Origin: Amycolatopsis thermophila
GTDB taxonomy: Bacteria > Actinomycetota > Actinomycetes > Mycobacteriales > Pseudonocardiaceae
NCBI RefSeq assembly: GCF_030814215.1
Contig: NZ_JAUSUT010000001.1
Coordinates: forward strand, 4,774,001 to 4,838,000
Direction: 5' to 3'
DNA: 64,000 nucleotides
This document shows, piece after piece, positions 1-8,615 of this stretch; position 1 is the stretch's first letter, and each line of letters opens with the position of its first letter. The notes below the pieces were generated by a model. That model was given only the letters and a program-made list of their open reading frames with translations, did no database searches and was not told where the DNA came from. Position numbers and translations under genes: made by a program.

Positions 1-733
1 CGTAACCGGCCGCCGGGGTGGCCAGGAACGCCACCACCGCGGCCACCTCGCGCGCGTGCCCGGTCCGGCCCAGCGGCACGCCCGGGCGGACCTGGTCGTG
101 CGGGTTCACGTCGGTCTGGCCGGTCATCGGCGTGGAGATCTCGCCCGGCGCCACCGAGTTGACCGTGATGCCGTACTCGGCCAGCTCCAGCGCGAGCACC
201 TTGGTCAGCATGCCCATGCCGGCCTTCGCCGCGCAGTAGGGCGCCGCGCCGACCTTCGGGGCGTGCTCGTGGACGCTGGTGATGTTGACGATCCGCCCGC
301 CCCGGCCGGCGTCGATCATGCGCCGCGCCGCCCGCTGCGCGCACAGGAACGCGCCGTCCAGGTCGACCGACAGCACGTGCCGCCAGGTGTCGAAGTCCAT
401 GTCCATGACCCGCCGGCCGGTGCCCGTGCCGGCGCAGTTGACCAGCACGTCGACCCCGCCGAGCGCGTCGGCGAGCTCGTCGACGGCGGCCGCCGCCGTC
501 GGCAGGTCGCCCAGGTCCAGCCGGCGCACCTCGGCGCGGGCGCCGGCCTCGCGCACCTGCTCGGCGGTGTCCCGTGCGCCGTCTTCGTCGCGGTGCCACG
601 TGATGCCGACGTCGACGCCGCCACCACCGAGCGCGACGGCGACCGCGCGTCCGATACCGGAGTCGGAACCGGTGACGATCGCGGTGCGCGGCCGCCCGGC
701 CTGCTCGTCGGGAAGGGGAGCTGTGTGCGTCAT
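1..733 (-). CDS. SDR family NAD(P)-dependent oxidoreductase (C-terminus cut by window edge)
   Basis: About 244 residues are visible on the minus strand from an ATG at 733; the C-terminus runs off the left edge. The Rossmann cofactor motif TGSDSGIG lies near residue 20, followed by the NCAG structural motif and the catalytic YCAAK motif (YxxxK) that defines classical short-chain dehydrogenases. The tail visible at the edge (VAFLATPAAGY) is where a roughly 250-residue SDR would be nearly complete, so only a few residues should be missing. It lies 28 bp downstream of the htrA-like gene on the same strand and may be read through from it. The substrate cannot be told from sequence; a glucose or 3-oxoacyl type SDR is possible. 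Confidence 0.85.
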   Translation of the reverse strand, partial: MTHTAPLPDEQAGRPRTAIVTGSDSGIGRAVAVALGGGGVDVGITWHRDEDGARDTAEQVREAGARAEVRRLDLGDLPTAAAAVDELADALGGVDVLVNCAGTGTGRRVMDMDFDTWRHVLSVDLDGAFLCAQRAARRMIDAGRGGRIVNITSVHEHAPKVGAAPYCAAKAGMGMLTKVLALELAEYGITVNSVAPGEISTPMTGQTDVNPHDQVRPGVPLGRTGHAREVAAVVAFLATPAAGY

Positions 734-761
734 GCGGTCGAGCTACCCGGCCGCCCGGTGG

Positions 762-1922
762 TTAACCCACCGGCCCCTCGACCAGGGCCGCGCTCGTGGT
801 GTGCTGCTGCCCGGACTGGTCCAGCCACGTCACCGGCACGTGGTCGCCGGGATGGAGCGTGTCCATCGTGGCGGTCAGGTCGGTGGCCGAGCCGATCGTG
901 CGGCCGTTCAGCCCGGTGATGACGTCGCCGGCGGCCAGGCCCGCGTCGTCCGCCGGCCCGCCGGAGACCACCTGCTGCACCATCGCGCCGGAACCGCCCG
1001 CGTCGCTCACCGACACCCCGATGAACGCCGACGGTCCGATGTGGACGGTTGCGGAGCCGGTGCCCGTCTCGATCTGGCGGGCCAGTTGCAGCGCGTCGTC
1101 GATCGGGATGGCGAACCCGCTCACGTCCGCGCTGCGCCCGTCGCGGCCCAGCTGGTACCCCGTCGAGGCGGCGGTGTTCATGCCGATCACCCGGCCCTGG
1201 CTGTCGGCCAGCGCGCCGCCCGAGTCGCCGGACTGGATGTTCGCGTCCACCTGGATCAGCCCGGTCAGCTGCTCGGAACTGCCCGTCGACTCGTCCGTCG
1301 CGGTGATCGACTGGTGCAGCGCGGTCACCTTCCCGGGGGAGACGCTCGGTTCGCCGCCGTCCCCGCCCGCGTTGCCCAGACCCACCACGGGGTCACCGAC
1401 CGTCACCTCGGCGGAGTCGCCCGTGGTCACCGGGTCCAGTCCCGAGGCGTTGTGCAGCTTGAGCACGGCGACGTCGGCCGGGCGGCTGTACCCGACGACC
1501 TCCGCGCGGTAGCTGCGGCCGGTGTCCACGTCGGTCACGCGGATGCTCGTGGCACCCGCGACGACGTGGTTGTTGGTGAGGACTTCCCCGTCGCCGGTCA
1601 GCACCATGCCGGTGCCCGCGGCCTGCTGGCCGGAGTAGCCCAGCGTGGAGTAGATGTCGAGCAGGCCCGGCTTGACCTTCGCCGCGACGGCGTCCGCGTC
1701 GAGCGTCCGGTCGCCGGTCTGCTCGTTGTTCAGGGTGCGCTCGAGCGGGGACGCGACGCCGCCCGTCCGCGACGGCGCCCGGCCCAGGTCCCAGGCCACG
1801 AACCCCAGCGCGAGCAGCACGACCAGGCCGAGCACGCTCAGCACCGCGCCCGGCCCGCGCCGGCGACGCGGGGGTGGCGGCGGCGGAGCCCACGGGTCGT
1901 ACTGCGGTGGGTAGTAGCTCAT
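762..1922 (-). CDS. membrane-anchored HtrA/DegP-type serine protease (S1C) with PDZ domain
   Basis: 386 residues. The start is the ATG at 1922 because a strong GGAGGAGGGG ribosome site precedes it and the protein then opens with a Tyr/Pro-rich cytosolic tail. One membrane segment follows (about residues 25-45), so the protease domain is extracytoplasmic. The catalytic triad is complete: His119 in TNNHVVAG, Asp150 in RPADVAVLKL, Ser234 in SGDSGGAL. A single PDZ domain fills residues 300-386. The family degrades or refolds damaged envelope proteins. A 7-bp stem (755-773) straddles the stop codon. It is transcribed divergently from the lipoprotein operon across about 120 bp. The target substrates are unknown. 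Confidence 0.93.
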   Translation of the reverse strand: MSYYPPQYDPWAPPPPPPRRRRGPGAVLSVLGLVVLLALGFVAWDLGRAPSRTGGVASPLERTLNNEQTGDRTLDADAVAAKVKPGLLDIYSTLGYSGQQAAGTGMVLTGDGEVLTNNHVVAGATSIRVTDVDTGRSYRAEVVGYSRPADVAVLKLHNASGLDPVTTGDSAEVTVGDPVVGLGNAGGDGGEPSVSPGKVTALHQSITATDESTGSSEQLTGLIQVDANIQSGDSGGALADSQGRVIGMNTAASTGYQLGRDGRSADVSGFAIPIDDALQLARQIETGTGSATVHIGPSAFIGVSVSDAGGSGAMVQQVVSGGPADDAGLAAGDVITGLNGRTIGSATDLTATMDTLHPGDHVPVTWLDQSGQQHTTSAALVEGPVG

Positions 1923-2041
1923 GCTGCCCCTCCTCCGCCTCCAGTGAACGCCTCCTGACTGAGATGCGCCTTCGGGCGGGTTGTGAAACACCTGAGAAGG
2001 AGGTGCGTTTGCGCAGTTGACCTTGGGGTACACCAGGCCAG

Positions 2042-2479
2042 ATGCGGAAGGGGACGGCTTTCGCGGGCCTCGCGCTCGCGGCGACGCTCACCGCCTGTTC
2101 CGGCAGCTCGGCATCGAGCTACGTGGACAGCGCGGTCGTCCGCGCGCAGGACGGGCTCAGCGCGGTCGGCACCCTGCACGACATCATCCGGGCCCACACC
2201 GAGGGCAGGCTGTTCCCGGCGTTCACCACCGCCGCGGTCGACGACGTGCTCGCCACGGCCACCAAGGCTCTCGACGAACTGGACAGCCAGCAGCCGCCCA
2301 CCCCCGGCACCCGGCAGGTCTACGACGAGCTGCACCCCCGGCTGCAGGACGCGGTCGCCCGCGCCAGCGAGGCGCAGGAAGCACTGGACGCGGGCGACCC
2401 GGCGCGCATCGGCGCGGCCGACGCCCAGCTCGAGCGGGTGACCGGCGAGCTGACCGCGTTCGTGGAGAGCCACCGGTGA
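2042..2479 (+). CDS. small secreted lipoprotein, function unknown
   Basis: 145 residues. A basic, hydrophobic signal peptide ends in the lipobox LTAC, so Cys19 should be lipidated and the protein anchored outside the membrane. The mature part is alanine-rich and predicted helical, with no family I recognise. Its TGA overlaps the GTG of the next gene (GTGA), so it is translationally coupled to the Nramp-like transporter and may assist it at the cell surface; that link is inference from position. No strong Shine-Dalgarno precedes the ATG. Confidence 0.8.
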   Translation: MRKGTAFAGLALAATLTACSGSSASSYVDSAVVRAQDGLSAVGTLHDIIRAHTEGRLFPAFTTAAVDDVLATATKALDELDSQQPPTPGTRQVYDELHPRLQDAVARASEAQEALDAGDPARIGAADAQLERVTGELTAFVESHR

Positions 2480-3708
2480 AGAAAGCCCTCGCCGTCACCC
2501 TGGGCATCCTGACCGCCATCGGCGGTTTCGTCGACATCGGCGACCTGGTGGCCAACGCCGAGTCCGGGGCGAGGTTCGGCATGCGGCAGGGGTGGATCGT
2601 GGTCATCGGCGTGATCGGCATCTGCGTGTTCGCCGAGATGTCCGGCCGGGTCGCGGCGGTCAGCCAGCGGCCGGTGTTCGACCTGGTGCGCGAACGGCTC
2701 GGGCCGCGCGTGGCCATGGCCAACCTCGTCGGGTCCTACCTGGTCACGCTGCTGACCCTGGCCGCGGAGATCGGCGGCGTCGCGCTGACGATCCAGCTCG
2801 CCAGCGGCCTGCCGCACCTGCTGTGGGTCCCGCTGACCGCGTTCGCGGTGTGGGTCGTGCTGTGGCGGCTCAAGTTCGAGCTCATGGAACAGATCTTCGG
2901 CGTCCTCGGGCTGGCGCTCGTGGTGTTCGTGGTCGCCCTGATCGCGCTCGACCCGCCGTGGGGCACGTTCGCGCAGCAGCTGATACACATCTCCCCGCCG
3001 TCCGGGGAGAACTGGGGCACCTGGGGCTACGTGGCGGTGTCGCTGTTCGCCTCGGCCCTGACCCCGTACGAGGTGTTCTTCTTCTCCTCCGGCGGCGTCG
3101 AGGAGAAGTGGACGACGAAGGACCTCGCGACCGAACGCAGCAACACGCTCGTCGGTTTCCCGCTCGGCGGAGTGCTCGGCCTGGCGATCATGGGGTGTGC
3201 CGCGGCGGTCTACGAGCCGGCCGGCGTCCAGGTTTCGCAGCTGAGCCAGACCGCCCTGCCGGTCGCCTTGTCGCTGGGCAAGATCGGCCTGGTCGTGGTC
3301 CTGATCGGGTTCTTCGCGGCCACCTTCGGCGCCGCGCTGGAGACCGGGCTGTCCACCGGCTACTCGGTCGCCCAGTACTTCGGGTGGCAGTGGGGCAAGC
3401 GGGTCCGCCCGCGCGAGGCGGCGCGGTTCCACACCGTGATCCTCATCAGCGTGCTGCTGGGCACGGCGGCGCTGCTCACGACCGTCGACCCGGTGCAGAT
3501 CACCGAGCTGTCGCTGCTGTTCAGCGCGGTGGTGCTGCCGCTGACGTACCTGCCGATCCTGGTCGTGGCCAACGACCGGGACTACCTCGGTGACCACGCC
3601 AACGGCCGGATCCAGAACGCGCTCGGCGTGGTGTTCCTGATCGTCATCCTCGTCGCCGCGGTCGCCGCGATCCCGCTCATGATCATCACCGGGATGGGGC
3701 AGTCATGA
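2476..3708 (+). CDS. divergent Nramp-family metal-ion transporter
   Basis: 410 residues and about 11 hydrophobic segments, with Nramp-like spacing. Canonical Nramp proteins use a DPGN motif in helix 1 and an MPH motif in helix 6 to bind Mn2+ or Fe2+. Here helix 1 reads VDIGDLVANAESG, keeping an Asp and an Asn but not DPGN, and the helix 6 region reads ALTPYEVFFFSSGG with no Met-Pro-His. The start is the GTG at 2476, overlapping the stop of the lipoprotein gene. The two following PRC-barrel genes overlap it in turn, so the four form one operon. The altered motifs suggest a different ion from Mn2+/Fe2+; Nramp-related Mg2+ transporters are a precedent, but the ion is not proven here. Confidence 0.8.
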   Translation: MKKALAVTLGILTAIGGFVDIGDLVANAESGARFGMRQGWIVVIGVIGICVFAEMSGRVAAVSQRPVFDLVRERLGPRVAMANLVGSYLVTLLTLAAEIGGVALTIQLASGLPHLLWVPLTAFAVWVVLWRLKFELMEQIFGVLGLALVVFVVALIALDPPWGTFAQQLIHISPPSGENWGTWGYVAVSLFASALTPYEVFFFSSGGVEEKWTTKDLATERSNTLVGFPLGGVLGLAIMGCAAAVYEPAGVQVSQLSQTALPVALSLGKIGLVVVLIGFFAATFGAALETGLSTGYSVAQYFGWQWGKRVRPREAARFHTVILISVLLGTAALLTTVDPVQITELSLLFSAVVLPLTYLPILVVANDRDYLGDHANGRIQNALGVVFLIVILVAAVAAIPLMIITGMGQS

Positions 3709-4100
3709 TCCTCGGACGACCGGACCCGCTGCGCGTCGAGTTCCACCTGCTCGACCGCCAGATCGTCGACGTCGAGGGGGAGCCCGTCGGCAAGGTCGAC
3801 GACATCGAGCTGGCGCGCAACCCCGACGGCACCTACCGGATCACCGCGTTGCTGGTCGGGCAGTACGTGCTGGGGCAGCGGATCGGCGGGCTGCTCGGGC
3901 GCGTGGTGTGCTGGCTGGCGGCTCACCTGGGCGGCGGGCAGACCGAGCCGCTGCGCATCACCTACGAGCACGTGAAGCAGGTCAGCAGCCACGTGACGCT
4001 GTCCCTGCGGGCCGAGGTGCTGGAGGTGCCGCCGTTGGAGAACTGGTTGCGGCGCAAGGTGATCGGGCGCATTCCGGGGGCGGGCCATGCCGGCGGATGA
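3705..4100 (+). CDS. PRC-barrel domain protein
   Basis: 131 residues, ATGA overlap with the transporter gene. Residues 10-50 form a PRC-barrel: the segment VEGEPVGKVDDIEL is the usual turn-and-strand signature, in which a short label follows G-x-x-V/L-G-K-V. The rest (IGGLLGRVVCW, then a second beta-rich part) may be a second, weaker barrel copy. PRC-barrel proteins bind RNA, other proteins or metal-linked partners; next to an ion transporter this one may be a cytosolic regulatory or sensing subunit. That role is inference from the operon. Confidence 0.8.
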   Translation: MILGRPDPLRVEFHLLDRQIVDVEGEPVGKVDDIELARNPDGTYRITALLVGQYVLGQRIGGLLGRVVCWLAAHLGGGQTEPLRITYEHVKQVSSHVTLSLRAEVLEVPPLENWLRRKVIGRIPGAGHAGG

Positions 4101-4368
4101 CGTGGTCCGGGCCAGCGAGCTGCTCGGACGGAGGGTGTACGACGAGCGGGGGCGGCGGCTGGGAAAGGTGACCGACCTGATCACCCGGCTGGACTCGCTC
4201 GGGCAGGAGCAGACCGTGGCGGTTCTCGTGACACCCGGCCGGCGGGGCCGGTTGCTCGGGTACGAGCGCAGCAGTCAGCGGGGACCGTGGCTGCTGGCCT
4301 GGCTGGCGGCGGTGCTGCACCGGGGGACGCGGGAAGTGCCGTGGTCGGAGGTGCGGTGGAACCCGTAG
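4087..4368 (+). CDS. short PRC-barrel domain protein
   Basis: 93 residues, overlapping the end of the previous gene by 14 bp in another frame. The signature LGRRVYDERGRRLGKVTDL marks a single PRC-barrel. It is the last gene of the lipoprotein/Nramp-like/PRC operon: a hairpin terminator begins 8 bp after its stop. With the preceding protein it gives a pair of barrels, probably a hetero-oligomer, working with the transporter (inference). Confidence 0.78.
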   Translation: MPADDVVRASELLGRRVYDERGRRLGKVTDLITRLDSLGQEQTVAVLVTPGRRGRLLGYERSSQRGPWLLAWLAAVLHRGTREVPWSEVRWNP

Positions 4369-4376
4369 GCGCGCCC

Positions 4377-4396
4377 CCACCACGCGGTCGTGGTGG
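4377..4396 (+). terminator. hairpin terminator of the Nramp-like operon
   Basis: Perfect 8-bp stem CCACCACG / CGTGGTGG with a 4-nt loop, starting 8 bp after the last stop codon of the operon. No T-run follows, which is common in high-GC actinobacteria. The rest of the gap to 4565 shows nothing I can identify. Confidence 0.6.
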
Positions 4397-4565
4397 TCGA
4401 GCCCGCCGAGTTCCGCACCCGCACCCTCCGCAACGCCCTGGCCGCCACCTCTCGATCGGCCTGGGCACGCGCCACCGGTCCTGGGTGCGGGTGTTCACGC
4501 TCACCGCACCCACCCCGTCCTGATCGACGTGGGCACCTGAACACCGGCCGGGCCGCCGCCCGCCG

Positions 4566-5795
4566 TCACACCGAAGCCAGGTACTCCTCGGTCTTGCCCG
4601 GGTCCAGCAGCCAGTGCTGGAAGTCCGTCGGGTTGTTGAAGCCGTTCACGAACCGTTTCGCCACCTTCGGGTTCGTCTGCGCCGCCCCGAGGATCTGCTG
4701 CACGTGCGGCGGTGGCGGCTGCAGCATCGCGTTGGTGAACGTGGTGACCCACTGGGCGTGTTCCCAGTACCGGTCGAACGCGCGCTGCATCCACTCCCGG
4801 TCGAACGGCCGGTCCTCGTTCTCCAGGATGCTCCCCAGGTACGACTCCGCGCACTTGGCCGCGTTGTTGGCGCCCTGCCCGGTGATCGGGTCGTTGGCCA
4901 CCACGACGTCCGCCATGCCGAGCACGAACGCACCCGAGGGCAACTCGCCGACGGGGTGCCGGACGACGGGCGCGTACCCGCCGACCAGCACGGCCTTGCC
5001 GTCGGTCAGCTCCACGTTCTTGGCCCGCTCGTACTCCCAGGGGATGTACTGCCGGAACAGCTCGAGGTGCCGCCGCAGCTGCTCGGCCGCGGGCGGCCGG
5101 TCGGCGAAGGAGTCGAACGGGCCACCGGGGATGCCCGACACGTAGAAGATGTCGCACGGCCCGGACAGCGTGTAGCCCGGGATGTTGATCAGCTCGCCGA
5201 CGCCGGGGATGATGTTCATCCACACGTCCGTCGTGCCGGGACGCTCCGGCCGCGCCTCCTGACCGTGCACATAGGACACCGACAGCCGGCGCTGCGGCTT
5301 GGTGTAGGGCGATCGCGACGGATCGCGGTCGAACAGCTGCACCAGCTCGCCCTTGCCGGCCGCGACGATCACCAGCTCGTACATCCGGGCCAGCGCGTTC
5401 AGGTCCGCCGTGGTGACCCCGTGGATGACCACGTTGCCGCCGCGGTCCTCGAACAGCTCCAGCCACGCCGACATCTTCACGCGCTGGTCGATCGACTGCG
5501 CGGGACCACCGTCCCACGACTCGATCCAGTTCAGCGCGCGCTGCCCGTCCGGGCCGGCCATCGAAAACCCTTGCCCGGCAACGCGGGGAGCGACGTCGTC
5601 CCACAGGTTGAGGCCGTGCTCGCGCTCGATGGCGAGCGCGTCGGCGAACATGCACTGGGTCGAGGTGACCCAGCCGCCGCGGATCTCGTCCGGCGTGCGC
5701 GCGGACATCACGGTGACGTCGTAGCCGTGCTCCTGCAGGCTCAGCGCGAGCTGCAGGCCCGACTGGCCCGAACCGACGATCAGGATCTTACGCAT
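4566..5795 (-). CDS. styrene/indole monooxygenase (StyA)-like FAD protein, last gene of a conservon
   Basis: 409 residues. The N-terminus RKILIVGSGQSGLQLALSL is an FAD-binding Rossmann fold with GxGxxG, and the following SARTPDEIRGG and VIVAAGKGELVQLF segments match the StyA-type monooxygenases, which epoxidise styrene or indole using FADH2 from a separate reductase (StyB). No StyB-like reductase is present nearby. The gene overlaps the upstream GTPase gene by 8 bp and is the fifth gene of a tight cvn-type operon, so it is probably an effector or partner of the GTPase module rather than a free-standing catabolic enzyme. The family call is firm; substrate and link are inference. Confidence 0.88.
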   Translation of the reverse strand: MRKILIVGSGQSGLQLALSLQEHGYDVTVMSARTPDEIRGGWVTSTQCMFADALAIEREHGLNLWDDVAPRVAGQGFSMAGPDGQRALNWIESWDGGPAQSIDQRVKMSAWLELFEDRGGNVVIHGVTTADLNALARMYELVIVAAGKGELVQLFDRDPSRSPYTKPQRRLSVSYVHGQEARPERPGTTDVWMNIIPGVGELINIPGYTLSGPCDIFYVSGIPGGPFDSFADRPPAAEQLRRHLELFRQYIPWEYERAKNVELTDGKAVLVGGYAPVVRHPVGELPSGAFVLGMADVVVANDPITGQGANNAAKCAESYLGSILENEDRPFDREWMQRAFDRYWEHAQWVTTFTNAMLQPPPPHVQQILGAAQTNPKVAKRFVNGFNNPTDFQHWLLDPGKTEEYLASV

Positions 5796-6402
5796 GGGCG
5801 CGGATCCGGCCCCCCTCCGAAACCTCGGCCAGTGACAGCGTGTGGGACACCAGTTCCTGCAGCGTCCCGAGCACGGACGCCTTGTCCCGCGCGTCGCAGG
5901 TGACCAGCGGAACGTCCGGGCTGAGCGCGAGCGCTTCCCGGACCTCGTCGACGTCGTGCGCGAGCTGCCCGTCGAACAGGTTGATCGCCACGATGAACGG
6001 CAGGTCCGAGTCGTTCTCGAAGTAGTTGATCGCGGCGAACGACTGGTCCAGCCGCCGCGTGTCGACCAGCACGATGGCGCCGAGCGCGCCGCGCGAGAGG
6101 TCGTCCCAGAGGAACCAGAACCGCGACTGACCCGGCGTGCCGAACAGGTACAGCATCAGGTCGGGGTAGAGGGAGATCCGGCCGAAGTCCATCGCGACGG
6201 TGGTGGTGGTCTTGCCGCCGTCCGGCGGCAGCTCGTCCACGCCCTCACCGGCCTCGGTCATCCAGGCCTCGGTGTTCAGCGGCGGTACCTCGGACACGGA
6301 CCCGACCAGCGTCGTCTTGCCCACCCCGAACCCGCCCGCGACGACGATCTTCGCCGAGATCGTCAGCGGGCCGGGATCAGACGGGGAGCTGCTTGAGTCC
6401 AT
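5788..6402 (-). CDS. conservon Ras-like GTP-binding protein (CvnD-type)
   Basis: 204 residues. The P-loop GGFGVGKTT is at residues 23-31, the switch region contains DFGRI and FGTPGQSRFWFLWDDL, and AINLFDG replaces the usual NKxD guanine motif, as is typical of conservon GTPases (MglA/Arf-like). The ATG at 6402 lies inside the DUF742 gene (26-bp overlap) and fits the family's short Ser-rich N-terminus. In Streptomyces, CvnA-D form a membrane-linked complex resembling a eukaryotic GPCR module. Here the GTPase is coupled to the StyA-like flavoprotein by an 8-bp overlap. Confidence 0.95.
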   Translation of the reverse strand: MDSSSSPSDPGPLTISAKIVVAGGFGVGKTTLVGSVSEVPPLNTEAWMTEAGEGVDELPPDGGKTTTTVAMDFGRISLYPDLMLYLFGTPGQSRFWFLWDDLSRGALGAIVLVDTRRLDQSFAAINYFENDSDLPFIVAINLFDGQLAHDVDEVREALALSPDVPLVTCDARDKASVLGTLQELVSHTLSLAEVSEGGRIRAHA

Positions 6403-6757
6403 TGAGGATCCTCTCGAGCATGTTCCGGTCGTGGGAATAGGCGTGGGCGGTCGGGTGGATGAACACCGCGCCCTGCCCGGCCAGGTCGCTGACCAGCACC
6501 CGCACCACCCCGAGCGGGATGGTGAGCAGCGAGGACAGCTCGGCGATCGAGACCTGGGAGCGGGCCCGTTCGTACAGGGCGCGCGATTCCGGCATCAGCT
6601 TCTCGGCCAGGGCCGGGTCGTACCGCGGCACCGAGATGAGCGTCTCGACCAGCAGCTGGTGGCGTGCCCGGGTGCGGCCGCCGGTGAGGGTGTACGGGCG
6701 GATCCGCTTGCTGCGCGGTTTGACCACCGTCTCCTCCGGCCCGGTCTCCTGGGACAT
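6377..6757 (-). CDS. DUF742 conservon protein (CvnC-type)
   Basis: 126 residues from the ATG at 6757, chosen because an AGGA element sits about 10 nt upstream and because MSQETGPEE... begins where DUF742 proteins usually do. The core YTLTGGRTRARHQLLVETL is typical of the family. A winged-helix-like stretch (SIAELSSLLTIPLGVVRVLV) follows, suggesting DNA or protein binding. It lies 25 bp after the roadblock gene and overlaps the GTPase gene. Confidence 0.93.
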   Translation of the reverse strand: MSQETGPEETVVKPRSKRIRPYTLTGGRTRARHQLLVETLISVPRYDPALAEKLMPESRALYERARSQVSIAELSSLLTIPLGVVRVLVSDLAGQGAVFIHPTAHAYSHDRNMLERILNGLKQLPV

Positions 6758-6782
6758 CGTGATCACATCCTGTCGGGACCGC

Positions 6783-7214
6783 TCAGGCCTGGGGCCGGCG
6801 GCCGGTGAGCACACGGCGCAGGTCCGCGCGCATCTCGGGGGTCAGCGCGTGGCCCGCGCTGGAGACGAACTGGGTCATCTCGTACGCGACGACCTTCATG
6901 TCGCAGTCGGGCGTGGTCAGCACGGCCAGCCCGGCCTGCGTGTCGATGCCCATGAACAGGAAGTACCCGTGGGTGAGCCGGATGATGATCTGCTCGCAGG
7001 TGCCCTTGTCGAACAGCGCGGCGCTGTTGCGCGCGAGGCTGAGCAGGCCGCTGGCGATCGCCGCGAGCTGCTCGCGCTCCTCGGTCGACATGTCGTCCGA
7101 CGCGGTCAGCGGGAACCCGTCCGACGACATGATCAGCGCGTGCGACACGCCGTGCACCTTGCGGACGAAGTCGTTGATCAGCCAGGTGAAGTCCTGGCCG
7201 GTGTCGGCGGTCAC
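6783..7214 (-). CDS. roadblock/LC7 domain protein (CvnB-type)
   Basis: 143 residues, GTG start overlapping the stop of the kinase-like gene (GTGA). The whole protein is one roadblock/LC7 domain: VHGVSHALIMSSDGFPL, then LAAIASGLLSLARNSAALF and a central strand around YFLFMGIDTQAGLAVLT. Roadblock proteins of this type are predicted GTPase-activating or GDP/GTP-state partners of the CvnD-type GTPase. It is conserved in size and place in conservons. Confidence 0.95.
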   Translation of the reverse strand: MTADTGQDFTWLINDFVRKVHGVSHALIMSSDGFPLTASDDMSTEEREQLAAIASGLLSLARNSAALFDKGTCEQIIIRLTHGYFLFMGIDTQAGLAVLTTPDCDMKVVAYEMTQFVSSAGHALTPEMRADLRRVLTGRRPQA

Positions 7215-8431
7215 TGCTGCTTCTCCCCGGGTTCGTCGGCGCCCTGCTGCTCCCGTGCCTCGCGCTCACCGGCGGTGAAGGCACCGAGATCGGCGAGCAG
7301 TTTCTCGTGCCCGGCCGCGCGGTCCTCGGCAGGGGCCGGCCCCGCCGGCTCCGGCGCCTGGCCGGTGGGGTTCTTCAGGCTGTGCGAGACCCGGCGCGGC
7401 AGCCCGCTGGCCGTGGTGCCGCCGACCATCGAACCGGGCTGGGGGCGGTGCGGCTGCGGCGCCGGCTTCGGCGGGGGCGCGGCCGGGGTGCGCTTGGGCA
7501 GGCCGGAGCGCGACCGGGCGGGCGCGGGCGCCTCGGCGACCGCGGTGCCGCGCGGCGCCTGCGGGAACACCACCGTCTGCTGACCGGACCAGGTCGCCTC
7601 CGGCAGGTCGGCGATGAGCCCGGCGGGCAGCAGCACCGAGGCGGTGGTGCCGTGCGGGACGCGCCGGTCGAGCCAGGTGCGCATGCCGTGCCGCGCGGAC
7701 AGCCGCCGCACGACCGCCAAACCCATGTGGCGCACCGCGGAGTCGTCCAGCACCGGTTCGCCGGAGAGGCGGTCGTTGAGCTCGGCCAGCCGGTCCGGCG
7801 GCAGTCCGATGCCCTCGTCCTCGATCCGCAGCAGCACGCTGCCCTGCTCGGTCAGGTGCGCGCTGACGCGCACCGGCGTGTTGGGCGCGGAGGACTTCGT
7901 CGCGTTGTCGAGCAGTTCGGCGAGCAGGCGGCTGAGGTCCTCGCTGGCGAACCCGACCACGCCCAGCGACACGACGCGCCCGATGGTGACGCGGCTGTAC
8001 TGGTCGATCGACGACATCGCGCCGCGGACGGCGTCGACGAGCGAGGTGGTCTCGGTGGTCGCGTCGGTGGCGTCGCGGCCGGCGAGCACGCGCAGGTTCT
8101 CCGCGTTGCGGCGCAGCCGCGTCGCGAGGTGGTCGAGGCGGTACAGCTCGCCGAGCCGGTCGGTGTCCTCCTCCCTGGCCTCCATCTCCTCCAGCTGCGA
8201 CAGCAGGGAGTCGACCAGGTTGAGGTCCCGCAGCGCGACGTTCGCGCACAGCGCGGCGAGCGCTTCCTCGGCCGCGCGTTCGCGTTCGGCCTGCGACGGC
8301 GACTGCGCGACGACCGGCGGCCGCGGTGGCGGCTGCGTGGGTGGGGGACCGAAGAGCTGCGAAGCCGCTTCCCGTGAGCGGTCCAGCAGCGCGCGTGAGC
8401 GGATGAGCAGGTCTCGAGCACGCGTCGCCAT
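7211..8431 (-). CDS. conservon histidine-kinase-like ATPase (short CvnA-type)
   Basis: 406 residues, first gene of the conservon. Residues 100-150 hold a DHp-like helix with LDHLATRLRRNAENLRVLAG, including a His. The HATPase_c domain follows, with an N-box (LAELLDNATKSS), G1 box (IEDEGIGLP) and G2 region (GLAVVRRLSARHG). The C-terminal 130 residues are Pro/Ala-rich and disordered. Many CvnA proteins are longer, with membrane and sensory domains; this one has no membrane segment, so it is a soluble form and must get its signal another way. An AGGA element precedes the ATG at 8431. Confidence 0.92.
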   Translation of the reverse strand: MATRARDLLIRSRALLDRSREAASQLFGPPPTQPPPRPPVVAQSPSQAERERAAEEALAALCANVALRDLNLVDSLLSQLEEMEAREEDTDRLGELYRLDHLATRLRRNAENLRVLAGRDATDATTETTSLVDAVRGAMSSIDQYSRVTIGRVVSLGVVGFASEDLSRLLAELLDNATKSSAPNTPVRVSAHLTEQGSVLLRIEDEGIGLPPDRLAELNDRLSGEPVLDDSAVRHMGLAVVRRLSARHGMRTWLDRRVPHGTTASVLLPAGLIADLPEATWSGQQTVVFPQAPRGTAVAEAPAPARSRSGLPKRTPAAPPPKPAPQPHRPQPGSMVGGTTASGLPRRVSHSLKNPTGQAPEPAGPAPAEDRAAGHEKLLADLGAFTAGEREAREQQGADEPGEKQQ

Positions 8432-8615
8432 GTCGTCCTAACTGCCTGGGTTCGTCACGTGCGAAGGGCCTGCCGCCACGGGAACACCGGCCCCGCGTCT
8501 GGTCGCACCCCCGCGCCGGTACACGCCATGCAACCACTCCGACCCGGTCCGTGTCCACCACTCTCCGCGATCTTGACGCACCGTGGCCGGGGGGTGCACG
8601 CATGGTGCAGCACGG

